The position numbers and the translations under genes are program-made. A model generated the notes under the pieces. The model saw nothing but the letters and a program-made list of their open reading frames with translations, was not told the DNA's origin and did no database searches. Positions 1 through 8,679 of a stretch of DNA of 64,000 nt are shown here, one piece after another. Position 1 is the stretch's first letter, and the number at the start of each line of letters is the position of its first letter. Source of the stretch: JAWLBM01 sp041687675. GTDB taxonomy: Bacteria; Pseudomonadota; Alphaproteobacteria; Rhizobiales; Pleomorphomonadaceae. The stretch is taken from NCBI GenBank assembly GCA_041687675.1, contig JAWLBM010000007.1:1-64000 (forward strand). The letters run 5' to 3'.

Positions 1-231
1 ACTGCCGGACATGGCGGCCTGACCCGCGTCCCGGCCGAGCCGGCGACCAACGGTGTGCTCGCCGTCAGCTACACCACGTCTGGGGACACGATCCCCTACC
101 TTCACAAAGGAGATCGCCCCGCTCTTGTTGAGTTCGTAGAGGGTGCTGCGTGAAAGGCCGACGTACCGGCAAGCGGCCGCCACGCTGAAGGCCACCGGCT
201 TCAAGCTCGCGCTGTTCTCAAGAGTGTTCAT
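1..231 (-). CDS. Partial helix-turn-helix (excisionase/AlpA-like) protein, runs off the left edge
   Basis: The ATG is at 231 on the minus strand and the frame stays open to base 1 (77 codons), so the C-terminus is outside the window. Residues 14-45 read like a MerR/HTH_17 DNA-binding domain: an alanine-rich first helix, then GLSRSTLYELNKSG and FVKVGDR, the usual helix-turn-helix and wing of AlpA/excisionase-type proteins of integrative elements. After KVGDR the expected hydrophobic and acidic tail is replaced by an Arg/Gly-rich stretch, which may mean a frameshift or a decayed end. Its place inside an element that carries an integrase fits a role in excision or element gene control. The function is inferred from the domain only. 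Confidence 0.55.
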   Translation of the reverse strand, partial: MNTLENSASLKPVAFSVAAACRYVGLSRSTLYELNKSGAISFVKVGDRVPRRGVADGEHTVGRRLGRDAGQAAMSGS

Positions 232-352
232 GTGCCGTCATCCGCCTTAGTTGCTGAATGACGGCGAAGGTGCGCGCGACTGGTGCGGCGGTCACCCGCC
301 GAAACGGCCAAAAAAATCCTTGGCTCTCAAAATCCCCCTCATGCAGGTCGGG

Positions 353-1123
353 TCAGAGCCAAGGCGAGGCAATGCCGGCATCAGAAAGGGCTTTCATCGT
401 CCGTTCGATCGTTCGGTCACCAACTCCCCGACGGTAGCGGGCCTTGTAGTAGTTGCTGATCAAGGCGATACGGTCCTGCTTGAGGTGCGGCGGCTCGACC
501 CCGGTCGATTCCAATTCTCGAATGATGTGAGCGACGCGAAACGGTGTTTCCGTCATAGCGTTTCGAACGGCCGCGAGGTGCGCCGCAGCGACCGTCTCGT
601 CGTCCGGAAGGCGCATGATGTCACTCCGACGCACTTCCCAATCCCACAGAGTCGGGATGCCATCCTTCGCCAAGACATCAATTTCGATTTCGGGGTCGAG
701 ATTGCGTGCGGGATCGTTGAAAAAATGCGTTGAAAGACCCGCGGACGAACCACTGCGATCGGTCAGGGATCCCCACTCATGCGGTGCGATCTTGATGTAC
801 GATGGTCGACCGCGAGTTGCTACTTGACCCGCGATTTTGTAACCGCGCTGTCGGGTGGCCCGGGCAGCAACAGTTCCCCGCTTCAGTTCTTTCTCAAGGC
901 CCTCAGCAGCGTGTTGAATAAGGTCCGAGTGTTCATCCTCAATCTCCAGCATGCGGCTGAGCGGGCCGTGCTCCCATAGCCTGTCTATTCGTCGCGACCT
1001 CAAACGACGCACATCACCCTGAAATGCAATGAAGGCGACTGCCGTAGATGGCGGCCACCAGTCAGCCATGAGCGGATAATCGATCATGCTCGGAGATAGG
1101 ACGTCGGCTCCAACCATTGGCAC
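353..1123 (-). CDS. Hypothetical protein of an integrated element
   Basis: 256 residues, no family recognised. The sequence is soluble and charged, without a signal peptide or membrane span. The middle contains RQRGYKIAGQVATRGRPSYIKI and the second half is rich in short helices. The upstream start (GTG at 1123) is uncertain, because ATG codons at residues 3, 13 and 19 could also serve and none has a strong ribosome binding site. It lies next to an HTH gene and several kilobases from a tyrosine integrase, so it is probably cargo of the mobile element. Bases 1124-1347 upstream show only low-GC non-coding sequence. Confidence 0.45.
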   Translation of the reverse strand: MPMVGADVLSPSMIDYPLMADWWPPSTAVAFIAFQGDVRRLRSRRIDRLWEHGPLSRMLEIEDEHSDLIQHAAEGLEKELKRGTVAARATRQRGYKIAGQVATRGRPSYIKIAPHEWGSLTDRSGSSAGLSTHFFNDPARNLDPEIEIDVLAKDGIPTLWDWEVRRSDIMRLPDDETVAAAHLAAVRNAMTETPFRVAHIIRELESTGVEPPHLKQDRIALISNYYKARYRRGVGDRTIERTMKALSDAGIASPWL

Positions 1124-1347
1124 TGCACCATACTAATCCCCAACAAAGTAGGTCTTCGCACCCGCTACGCAGCAGCATTTTTCGCGCGAGGCGCGTCGGC
1201 GTCTATCGTGCTTCGTGCTGTTATCAATCGATCGCCAAACATCTATTGAAAAACTCTAATAGTCACAGCAGGAGCCTCAATTGCTCTGCCGGAACCGCTT
1301 CTGCTATGCGTGATAGATCTCGCTTGAGACATGCACGTTCAACAAAA

Positions 1348-2571
1348 CTACCTGTCCAAAGGGCTTGGTACGCCTTGACTACGGCACTCTTGTATTGCGA
1401 AGCTGCCGAGGTTCGTGATGTCTTGCGTGCTTACATTCCGTTGAAAATTTTGCTTCATAAAAGCAGTTGCCACTGTATCGGCATAACAGGTGCAGAACTG
1501 CTCAACATCCTCCTTCATCTTGGAACGATAATACCCCATGCACCTGTTGAATGTATAGCCCGCTACACCGGCCTTGTATGGACACTGCCACGCGATCTCG
1601 TCGGCGATCTGAATTGCACGCCCCGAATAGTCGGGATATGCCCGCTCCCGGGCCGCGCGTTCATCGATAAAACGTCCAGCAACACAGCGGCAGTCATACA
1701 GAGCAGAAAACAGCCCCTGTTTGCTGCAATATTCGTAAACCTTTATCGCGTCCTTTGAAAAGGAAAGTCTTTTGCCCGGAGGAAGATCATCGAATTCTTT
1801 ACTTCCAGTGAACTTGTTGATTTTCGCTTCGGCATTCGCCGCATCGATCTCCTTCTCCCACCACTTCAGGTCTACAGATTTCACCGGCGCCGGAGAGTAG
1901 AGCGCCACCCCTTGTCGAAGTTGCGCTTCCATGTCTTCAATCGCGGACATTTCGATCACCAGCTCCAGTCTCTCACTTTCCAGATCGACTTCAGCCTCAA
2001 TAGTGGAGACCAATGGAGCCTGCGCAAGGAACCGCCACTGGCATCCTGCCGCATCGTCGAGCATGTATCTGCATGTCGCCTTTGCGTTCAGCTTCCTACT
2101 CAGAGCATCAATGATGCCAGAGGAAGTAGGATGCATGGTCAGATTCAATTCTCTGTAGTAAATTCTGGCAATTGGACCCTCAAAACCACCGCTTCTATCG
2201 TCGAGAATGATGGTGCGCTGGGTTGTGCCCCGGTCAAGGTAAAAATGGCCATTGATGTCCGATCTGCGATATCCATTGGAAAGCAGGGCTTCCGACGCGG
2301 CGAAGCTTCTCATCCCGATTACGATGCCGCCCGGTGCAAGAGGATCAAGATCAGCAGGCAAAGCGGGTTCCTCAGCCGTTTCGTTTTCCGCGGCCGAGGA
2401 GGATGTGCTGTTCCAACCAGCCACCAGCAGCACCGCCGCGAGAGAAACGAAAGCCATTGCCGCACGGCGGGCCAGGGGCCGTCCGTGCTGCGCCCCGGCG
2501 CTGAAACTGGTTCGCAAGACGCTGCACGCCCAGGACTTCAGTGCGACTTTGTGAAAAATGATCTCTTTCAT
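1348..2571 (-). CDS. Exported protein with one N-terminal hydrophobic segment, shares a module with the 6270-8432 protein
   Basis: 407 residues from the ATG at 2571, which follows GAGGGCG at good spacing; longer upstream starts lack this. A basic stretch precedes a hydrophobic segment (MAFVSLAAVLLVAGW, about residues 39-53), so the product is secreted or membrane anchored. Residues about 80-150 contain GIVIGMRSFAASEALLSNGY and a later ARIYYREL, matching the layout of two modules in the large protein at 6270-8432 (GAAIGMTAPEIEGILQGAGY and ISLIGRPIGEVEAGLIAAGY). The C-terminal half has many cysteines (CSKQG, CRC, CPYK, CMGYY, CTCYAD), suggesting disulfides in the periplasm. GC is clearly lower here than further right. 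No enzyme function can be assigned. Confidence 0.6.
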   Translation of the reverse strand: MKEIIFHKVALKSWACSVLRTSFSAGAQHGRPLARRAAMAFVSLAAVLLVAGWNSTSSSAAENETAEEPALPADLDPLAPGGIVIGMRSFAASEALLSNGYRRSDINGHFYLDRGTTQRTIILDDRSGGFEGPIARIYYRELNLTMHPTSSGIIDALSRKLNAKATCRYMLDDAAGCQWRFLAQAPLVSTIEAEVDLESERLELVIEMSAIEDMEAQLRQGVALYSPAPVKSVDLKWWEKEIDAANAEAKINKFTGSKEFDDLPPGKRLSFSKDAIKVYEYCSKQGLFSALYDCRCVAGRFIDERAARERAYPDYSGRAIQIADEIAWQCPYKAGVAGYTFNRCMGYYRSKMKEDVEQFCTCYADTVATAFMKQNFQRNVSTQDITNLGSFAIQECRSQGVPSPLDR

Positions 2572-2698
2572 AAGTTCGCCCTCATCAATGAGATCGAAAC
2601 CTGGCCGGCCGAGACGCCAGTTCACGTCGAGTGAATTCGCGGACAGGGCTCCTTCTCCAGAAGGTCGGAACCGCAGGCCTGCTAGACGCTGCACGAGG

Positions 2699-3796
2699 CT
2701 AGAACTTGGGCTTGGCCGACACGACCGCCTCGATCTGAGCTTTCAGCGCCTCCAACTGCGAAAACCGCTGGAGAAAGTGGTTGAGCGCCATGACGTAGCC
2801 GTCCAGGACTTCCACGCTGTACCCGGTGACGCCTCCGTCGGATCGGTTCGGCCTCAACGCGAACATCAAACCGCAGCCCCATGGTCCAAGATCGTGGCTG
2901 TTTTGCCCCCATTTCACCTGAGTGACCCTGCCCAGGGGATCCCGTTCCAGCCAGAAGTCCGCCGTCGCGAGGCAGGCGCCCGATTTTTCGCCTGCAGGAT
3001 CCAGGAGGTTTCCCGAAAGGTCATAGAGCCAGAACGCGTACCAGACGTTGGGATGTATCGAACTCGGCTCGCCATAGCGCTCCAGTACCAGTTCCCGGAA
3101 TACCGGCTCCGGTGTGGGTCGCTCGAACTGGTCGAGGAACTTCGCCCGGAACAGGACGGGCCACGGCCAACCGGTAATTTCCGCTGCGGCGGCACTGCCC
3201 GACAAGGTCACGGCTTCTCCTTCCGCTGTCTCGACGACCCGCCGAAAACCCTGAACGCGGTCGGCCGGCCCTCCAGGTGCGGAAAGGCGCAAAACCTCTT
3301 CCGGGTTCAGGACGGGACCAAGGCGCACGCCTTTGATGTCGTGGGTGGTGTAGGGCTCGGCCTCGAAGTCGATCTCCTGGAGCGGGATATGCGCGATGAT
3401 CTGGTGCTCTCTCCGATATGCGCCGTCGCGAGCTTCCACCCGGATCGTATCGCCGCCCTCCCAGTTCACCGAGAATGACGGGCAATAGGTCTGCAGGCGC
3501 ACCGTGCGGATCTGCTTGTCCGCGTCAATTCCGAAGGAAATCGAGTCCCCGCTATATGTACCTGGGACCCCGAGCGACTGGCATGTGGACCCCTGGCGTG
3601 TCCACGCGATGCTCGCATAGGTTCCATGTCCCGAGATGAATGTGACAAGATACTCGCCCTGCGCGATTGCCTCGTGCCCCTGCGGGTCGTCGAACCGGGA
3701 GATCATGATGCCGTCGAGTGTTTTCGCGTTTCCCCCACAGGCTGTAGCCAGGATGACAAGGCCGCCGACGAGGGCGGTGACAGACCGTTCACGCAT
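2699..3796 (-). CDS. Exported protein, paralogue 1 of a tandem family of three
   Basis: 365 residues with a signal sequence ending in ATACGG, which resembles a lipobox. It aligns along its length with the products of 3821-4993 and 5008-6159. Shared landmarks in order are LDGI followed by an acidic DD..EAI stretch, YLVTFIS..GTYA, a cysteine in the first third, WPWPVLF, FRELVLERYGEPS, DLSGNLLDP, CLATADFW, LGPWGCGL, GYSVEVLDGYVMALNHF and a C-terminal KPKF. The conserved cysteines fit a periplasmic or surface location. The gene sits 24 bp after the next paralogue, so the three are probably cotranscribed. No known family is recognised and the function is unknown. Confidence 0.65.
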   Translation of the reverse strand: MRERSVTALVGGLVILATACGGNAKTLDGIMISRFDDPQGHEAIAQGEYLVTFISGHGTYASIAWTRQGSTCQSLGVPGTYSGDSISFGIDADKQIRTVRLQTYCPSFSVNWEGGDTIRVEARDGAYRREHQIIAHIPLQEIDFEAEPYTTHDIKGVRLGPVLNPEEVLRLSAPGGPADRVQGFRRVVETAEGEAVTLSGSAAAAEITGWPWPVLFRAKFLDQFERPTPEPVFRELVLERYGEPSSIHPNVWYAFWLYDLSGNLLDPAGEKSGACLATADFWLERDPLGRVTQVKWGQNSHDLGPWGCGLMFALRPNRSDGGVTGYSVEVLDGYVMALNHFLQRFSQLEALKAQIEAVVSAKPKF

Positions 3797-3820
3797 GGTC
3801 GCTCCTCCAGTCCAGGCCCC

Positions 3821-4993
3821 TTACAACTTCGGTCGGTGAGCACGCGTCCGTTCGATTTCGGCAAGAGCCGCATCGAGTTCGCGCAGCCGTCGAGAAAAAT
3901 GCATGAGGCCGAGCACGTAGCCGCTTGTCATGGTCGCCCCCTGCTGCGTGATCGCGCCGGTCGAGCCGTTGAAACTCACAGTCAACACCAACGAGCAGTT
4001 CCACGGCCCTATGTCGTCCCTGATCGCCAAGAGGTCCTCATGTGCCCAGAGGTCGAAAGTAGCCAGGCAATTGCTGGTTGAAACCGGTTCGGCGGGCACG
4101 AGATGCCCGTCGAGATCAAGCAACCAGTGCAGATGCTGAATGGTGTCGGTCCGTCTCACTTCGCGAAGCGTGACTGGTCCAAACCGCTGGATCGCAGCGT
4201 TCTCGAAGACCTCGGTCAGAATCGACTGGGAGAGGTAATCCTTGCTGGACAGCTGGTAGAGGACGTCCCACGGCCAGTTCAGGCGGGCGCCGCGGACCAC
4301 CAGCCCGTGGAAATCGTCCACCGTGGTTTCCCCGCCCACGACGGTTTCGAGTCTCAGAGCAACCGGCTGGATAGCATTCTGCTCTGGACTGCGCGGCCTC
4401 ACCCCGAGGCTACCGTTGCTGTTGACATGTTCGATGACTGCAGGGAGCGGGCCGAGCGGTATTCCCTTGATTTCAAGTCCGGAGGACAGGACTTTTGCCC
4501 AGTCGAGCGCCACCAATGGCAGCCGCCCCAGGATCCTGTGCTCCCCGACATAGGAGATCGGCGCTGCGCTCACGTCGAGGGGGCCGCCTGTCCTGCTGAA
4601 CATGTTGTCCTTTGCGACGAGTCTGACTTTGTCGTTGCTCAGGACCTCGAGCGTGAACGGCTGACAGATGCCGGGGGTGACCAGCCGGGTCGTTGCTTCG
4701 TCGGCAGGCAATCCGAAAGTGATCCGCCGGCCCGTGTACGACCCCGGCTGCGCCGGGGCCATGCAGTGCCGTGTACCCTTGTCGGAGAGCGCGGCATAGG
4801 CGCCGTCGGCGGAGAGATAGGTGACCAGGCGCAGTCCACTGCCCCTGCTGTGGCCCCGGATCGCCTCACCGGCTTCCCGATCCGACAATTCGATCACGGT
4901 GATCCCATCGAGTTCACCCGCCGAGGACGGTACGACCGTCCATGCTGCAAGAAGGCCGAACAATAGTGGAGCGAGAGTCGATCGCATCTGCAT
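3821..4993 (-). CDS. Exported protein, paralogue 2 of a tandem family of three
   Basis: 390 residues from the ATG at 4993, preceded by a purine-rich AAAGGGACCAGGG; the frame is open further upstream but the signal peptide MQMRSTLAPLLFGLLAAW fixes this start. Likely signal cleavage is after SSAG. It shares with its neighbours LDGITVIEL, YLSADGAYAAL, WPWDVLY, a FENAAIQRFGPV segment in place of RYG-P, CLATFDLW, DIGPWNCSL, a GYVLGLMHF segment and a final HRPKL. It lies 14 bp downstream of paralogue 3 and 24 bp upstream of paralogue 1 in the direction of transcription. It appears to be a product of local gene duplication, now well diverged. The role is unknown; the secreted nature is well supported. 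Confidence 0.65.
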   Translation of the reverse strand: MQMRSTLAPLLFGLLAAWTVVPSSAGELDGITVIELSDREAGEAIRGHSRGSGLRLVTYLSADGAYAALSDKGTRHCMAPAQPGSYTGRRITFGLPADEATTRLVTPGICQPFTLEVLSNDKVRLVAKDNMFSRTGGPLDVSAAPISYVGEHRILGRLPLVALDWAKVLSSGLEIKGIPLGPLPAVIEHVNSNGSLGVRPRSPEQNAIQPVALRLETVVGGETTVDDFHGLVVRGARLNWPWDVLYQLSSKDYLSQSILTEVFENAAIQRFGPVTLREVRRTDTIQHLHWLLDLDGHLVPAEPVSTSNCLATFDLWAHEDLLAIRDDIGPWNCSLVLTVSFNGSTGAITQQGATMTSGYVLGLMHFSRRLRELDAALAEIERTRAHRPKL

Positions 4994-5007
4994 TGCCCTG
5001 GTCCCTT

Positions 5008-6159
5008 TCAAAACCGCGGTTTGGCCGCAAGCAGTTCGTCCAGCCTTTCTTTGCGGCCCTGCAGCTCTTCCAGTCTTCGAAAGAAGTGGTCCAGTGCCAT
5101 CGCGTATCCGCTGACGGCCTCGACACGGTATCCCCCGACGAATTTTCCTCCCGCCGGTGACAGGACGACCACCAGCGCGCAGCCCCACAGGTCGACGTCG
5201 CGACCCACGGACGAAAGCCCCGAGCGGCTGATCCAGTGCTGGATCGTACCGAGGCAGTTGCCCGGGGCGGCGTCTTCGCGGCCGATCTTCCGGCCGGCGA
5301 GGTCGTACGCCCACACCAGGACGCGCTCGCCCCCGATCCGCCTATCGCTGGCCCGGGTTTCGAAGCTCGGCAGCCCGTAGCGATCGACGACGGCATCCAT
5401 GAACGCCGCCCGGGGACTTGCGACCTCCAGCCCCTCCCGATTGTGCAAGGCGAAGAGTACGTCCCACGGCCATCCGGTGACCGTGCTCGGCGAGATATCC
5501 CCGTACACGTGGATCCGGTCCTTGGGGTCGGGGACCTCGCGCTCGAATATGGCCTCGAAGTATGTGGGTCCACGTGCGTCGCGCGATCCGATGCGCAACC
5601 TGGCGCGCCCCGCGATGGCCTCCTCGATGGCGGGGATCGGCCCAAGCGCGACGTCGTTGACGGAGTGTCGGCCAAAGATCGGCGAACCCCAGTCCAGTGG
5701 GACAAGAGGTACGCGGGCTGCTATCTTCCTTGTGCGCCGATAGGTTCCAAAAGTGCCCGCATGGGCCGGGACAACCACGTCGACGTCGCCGTCGTCCTGC
5801 ATCGTCAACGTGAACGGGCGGCAGATCCTTGGCGAACCCGACCTGTCGGCGGCTGTCGACGGCGGAATGCCGAACGTGATCGAGCGGCCGTCGTAGGACC
5901 CCTCCGCCGCCCATGCGGCGCAGCCGCGTTCGGTACCCGAGTACCCCACCAGGGCCGCGTAGGATCCCCGCGCGGAGACGAATGTCACGATGTAATGCCC
6001 CAGATCCAGCGCCGACCGCGGTCTGCCGGTGATCGCTTGCTCGCCGTCGTGGTCGTCCAGTTCGATCAGCGTGATGCCGTCGAACAGGCCTCCGGCGTCG
6101 GCCGGTGCCGGCAGCGAGGAGGAAATCGCGACTATGATCGACACTAGGACCGCTTTCAC
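5008..6159 (-). CDS. Exported protein, paralogue 3 of a tandem family of three
   Basis: 383 residues, starting at the GTG at 6159 behind GGAGGCG; the upstream in-frame sequence is Pro/Arg-rich and not protein-like. The signal peptide is VKAVLVSIIVAISSSLPAP with cleavage near ADAGG. It carries all the landmarks of the family: FDGITLIELDDHDGEQAI, HYIVTFVSARGSYAAL, a CRPF motif, WPWDVLF, FMDAVVDRYGLPS, DLAGRKI, CLGTIQHW, DLWGCAL, GYAMALDHFFRRL and a terminal KPRF. It is the first of the three in transcription order. The 110 bp between this start and the stop of the gene at 6270 may hold a promoter, though none is obvious. Confidence 0.65.
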   Translation of the reverse strand: MKAVLVSIIVAISSSLPAPADAGGLFDGITLIELDDHDGEQAITGRPRSALDLGHYIVTFVSARGSYAALVGYSGTERGCAAWAAEGSYDGRSITFGIPPSTAADRSGSPRICRPFTLTMQDDGDVDVVVPAHAGTFGTYRRTRKIAARVPLVPLDWGSPIFGRHSVNDVALGPIPAIEEAIAGRARLRIGSRDARGPTYFEAIFEREVPDPKDRIHVYGDISPSTVTGWPWDVLFALHNREGLEVASPRAAFMDAVVDRYGLPSFETRASDRRIGGERVLVWAYDLAGRKIGREDAAPGNCLGTIQHWISRSGLSSVGRDVDLWGCALVVVLSPAGGKFVGGYRVEAVSGYAMALDHFFRRLEELQGRKERLDELLAAKPRF

Positions 6160-6269
6160 GACTGCGCCTCCGGTTGGGTCGGCGGTCGGGGAACGGGAAG
6201 CAGGCCGTCGGGCAATTCCCCTGCCCGGTGGAGCGCCACCGCTCATCGGACCGCCGCTGAAACGGTGGT

Positions 6270-8432
6270 CTAATCGACCGAAGATCTTTGCTGCAAGTCC
6301 GGATCTGTTTCTGCTTGGACGACGACCGTCAAATAACTACCCTCGTGATTTAATTGGACGAACGCGATGCCAGGCGTCCCGGCCGGTTTGATCCATCTGC
6401 AGTACGCCCAAGTCTCTTCCAGTTTGTCGCATCGTTCCGGCTCCCCGATGCTGGCCTGCAACTGCCGGACGAAGTCGATCGGTTTCACCGGCACATCGAG
6501 CCGATCCTGGTCGTATGTGACCTGGTGAATGGGCTGGTCGGCGCATTCGGCTGCACTTGAGGAGCACGAACCGACAGACAAGTAGAACTGCTTCGTACCC
6601 TCGCCGACGATCAGTTTCCAATCGTTGCCCGACGTATTCTCGTAGCCGGCCGCGATTAGCCCCGCTTCGACCTCGCCGATCGGCCTGCCGATCAGCGAGA
6701 TCAAGCCTGCTGGAGCCGGGTTCACGTAGTCGATTCCCGCGCCAGTGCCGGGGCCGTCCGGCATTCTGCCGGGCGCCTGCTCTCCCTCGAAATCGTCGGG
6801 GATCGGTGCTGACGCATCCGTGGGAGCACCAGCGGGCGCCGGGGCTACGAGGCCGGGCCGAGCACCCGCGGCGATTGATTTCCCATCCCCGTCGTCTTCG
6901 GTGCCGGTTGCCGAACCGGTTGCCTCAGGTACGGCATCTCCGGGCGAACTCGAGGTGACTGTCGAATCTGGCCGGCCGTGTACTGCGACAGCGGCTCTCA
7001 AATCGTCAACCGCGTGGAGTGATACTCCAAAGTCGGAATCGCTGATCTCGTAGGAGACCGCTACGTACTTCACCAGCGGTGCGCCCGACGGTGAGGACCA
7101 TGTGCACTCGCCCCAGGTTTCCTCTACGTGCGGGCACTTTGGCACGGCCCCGATCGCGCTGCCCATCAGGTTCATGATCTCCAGTGCGGTGCCCTCTACA
7201 AAAATTCCGCTCCGCGAATACAAGATCCTGGTCACCAGGGGTGGGGGGCAGTCGGAGTCGGCGGGGCAAAGTTCCAGATCGTATGCGATCCTTATTTTTC
7301 CATCGCCGGGCGAGCGTTCCCAAGTTCGGTCCGTGGTCTTGGTGTATCCCGCGCCTTGCAGGATGCCTTCGATTTCCGGGGCGGTCATTCCGATCGCGGC
7401 GCCTTCCGGGGCCGTCGGGTCGAAGCCCTGCAACGACGCCGTCGCCTGTCTTGGTGTCGTCGGAAGAGGGGCTGTCTCGATCGTGGCGGGCGGCAACGCG
7501 GGCGCGACGAGGCCGCCTGCACGGTTCGTCGGCACCGGATCACTGCGCCCCGGCGACGCAGCTTCGCGTTCGTCTTCGGCCGGCGTCTCTCGGAACACGC
7601 CGGGCGCCGCCGAATCTTCAACCGTCTGGCTGGCAAATTCCTCTTCGCCCGAAGCAGGAACAGGTGAGTTCTCCCCGGCGGCTTGTGCGCCCGCGATACC
7701 GGCCTGGTCGTCGACCCTGATACCGGAGACCGCGCCCGCGACAGGGGACGGGGCCGACACCGAGCTTTTCAGGAAACAGACGCGCCGATCCGTATTGTAC
7801 GTGAAGGCCTGGCATTGGTCGTCTACGGCACACTCCGCCTCGCATTGCTCCAGTGGAATTCCGGACAGCGAGGGATCGTCGAGCCCGGTTCGAAAGTCGC
7901 CGAGAGGCAGGTCGTATCCTTGCAGATCCGCGAACTCCGCCTGCCGCTTCGCCGGCATTTCTGAAGGAGAAGTGGTCGTCCGCTGCATGAACCGGGTGCT
8001 TGCCCGGAGGGTGCTGGCGACCAGAGGCGAGGGCTGCCCATCGACTGCGATGCCCGCATCGGTTTGGAACTGCCGGATTGCGGCGCGGGTCTTCGGACCA
8101 GTTTGGCCGTCGACCGGACCTGCCGAGTAACCGAGTTCGTTGAGCAGCCGCTGAATCTCTAGCACGACCTCGCGGGAGGCCCTTTGAACCCGCTTCTGGG
8201 ACGGAACGGCCTCGCGAGGCGCCTCGATGCGACGTTGCGGCTGGATCTGCCGAGGCCGCTGTTGACGTTGCCGTTCGATTTCCTGAATGGCGCCAAAGCC
8301 GAAGCGAAACACGTCGCCCGGATCGATGGCGGCAGCCGGCGTCACGATCGTAGCGCTCGCCAGTGCCGCGAGAACGAGGCGAGGGCACAGGCGGCTGGTA
8401 AGAAGGTCTCCGTGTTTCGCGGCGGATCTCAT
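6270..8432 (-). CDS. Exported multidomain protein: peptidoglycan-binding, PAN/Apple and two copies of an unknown module
   Basis: 720 residues from the ATG at 8432, which follows AAGGGAGAGAAGG; the signal peptide runs to about TPAAA. Residues about 87-142 form a PG_binding_1 domain (IQRLLNELGY, DGQTGPKTRAAIRQFQ). Residues about 170-220 form a PAN/Apple domain with paired cysteines (CEAECAVDDQCQAFTYN, then VCFLKS). Low-complexity Pro/Ala/Gly linkers separate these from two copies of a module near residues 342-480 and 574-715, each starting IGM or LIGRPIG, with a cysteine pair and RILYSR or QVTYDQ; a third copy is in the 1348-2571 protein. The protein is expected at the cell wall/periplasm. It is divergent from the LuxR gene at 8680. 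The function is not known; adhesion or envelope sensing are guesses. Confidence 0.7.
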   Translation of the reverse strand: MRSAAKHGDLLTSRLCPRLVLAALASATIVTPAAAIDPGDVFRFGFGAIQEIERQRQQRPRQIQPQRRIEAPREAVPSQKRVQRASREVVLEIQRLLNELGYSAGPVDGQTGPKTRAAIRQFQTDAGIAVDGQPSPLVASTLRASTRFMQRTTTSPSEMPAKRQAEFADLQGYDLPLGDFRTGLDDPSLSGIPLEQCEAECAVDDQCQAFTYNTDRRVCFLKSSVSAPSPVAGAVSGIRVDDQAGIAGAQAAGENSPVPASGEEEFASQTVEDSAAPGVFRETPAEDEREAASPGRSDPVPTNRAGGLVAPALPPATIETAPLPTTPRQATASLQGFDPTAPEGAAIGMTAPEIEGILQGAGYTKTTDRTWERSPGDGKIRIAYDLELCPADSDCPPPLVTRILYSRSGIFVEGTALEIMNLMGSAIGAVPKCPHVEETWGECTWSSPSGAPLVKYVAVSYEISDSDFGVSLHAVDDLRAAVAVHGRPDSTVTSSSPGDAVPEATGSATGTEDDGDGKSIAAGARPGLVAPAPAGAPTDASAPIPDDFEGEQAPGRMPDGPGTGAGIDYVNPAPAGLISLIGRPIGEVEAGLIAAGYENTSGNDWKLIVGEGTKQFYLSVGSCSSSAAECADQPIHQVTYDQDRLDVPVKPIDFVRQLQASIGEPERCDKLEETWAYCRWIKPAGTPGIAFVQLNHEGSYLTVVVQAETDPDLQQRSSVD

Positions 8433-8679
8433 CCTTCTCTCCCTTCCGATTGCGAGGTAGCGCGCTCCGGCGCCACTGTGCCCTCCTCGACTGAATCGCA
8501 AGCAGCAGAGGGTGCGCAAACTGTCCAACCCCGCCCCTGTGGACCGCTCATCCTGCCGCCCTGAGAAGCGCGGTACATGTCCCAGATGAGACATACAGGC
8601 CGGTCGGAGCCCAAATTGCGGGTTGCGATTGCCCGCCTCGCTCCCTCTAATCAGAGGGCCGAAACGACGGAGACCGCAC
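8433..8679. promoter_or_regulatory. Divergent intergenic region between the PAN-domain gene and the LuxR gene
   Basis: 247 bp that must contain the promoters of both flanking genes. No strong -35/-10 pair or clear dyad was found by eye. A purine-rich ribosome binding site lies just upstream of each start. Confidence 0.4.

Noticed and set aside
1117..1758. A 213-codon frame on the plus strand at the left end
   Set aside because: No ribosome binding site or domain; it overlaps the C-terminal half of the well-supported exported protein on the other strand.
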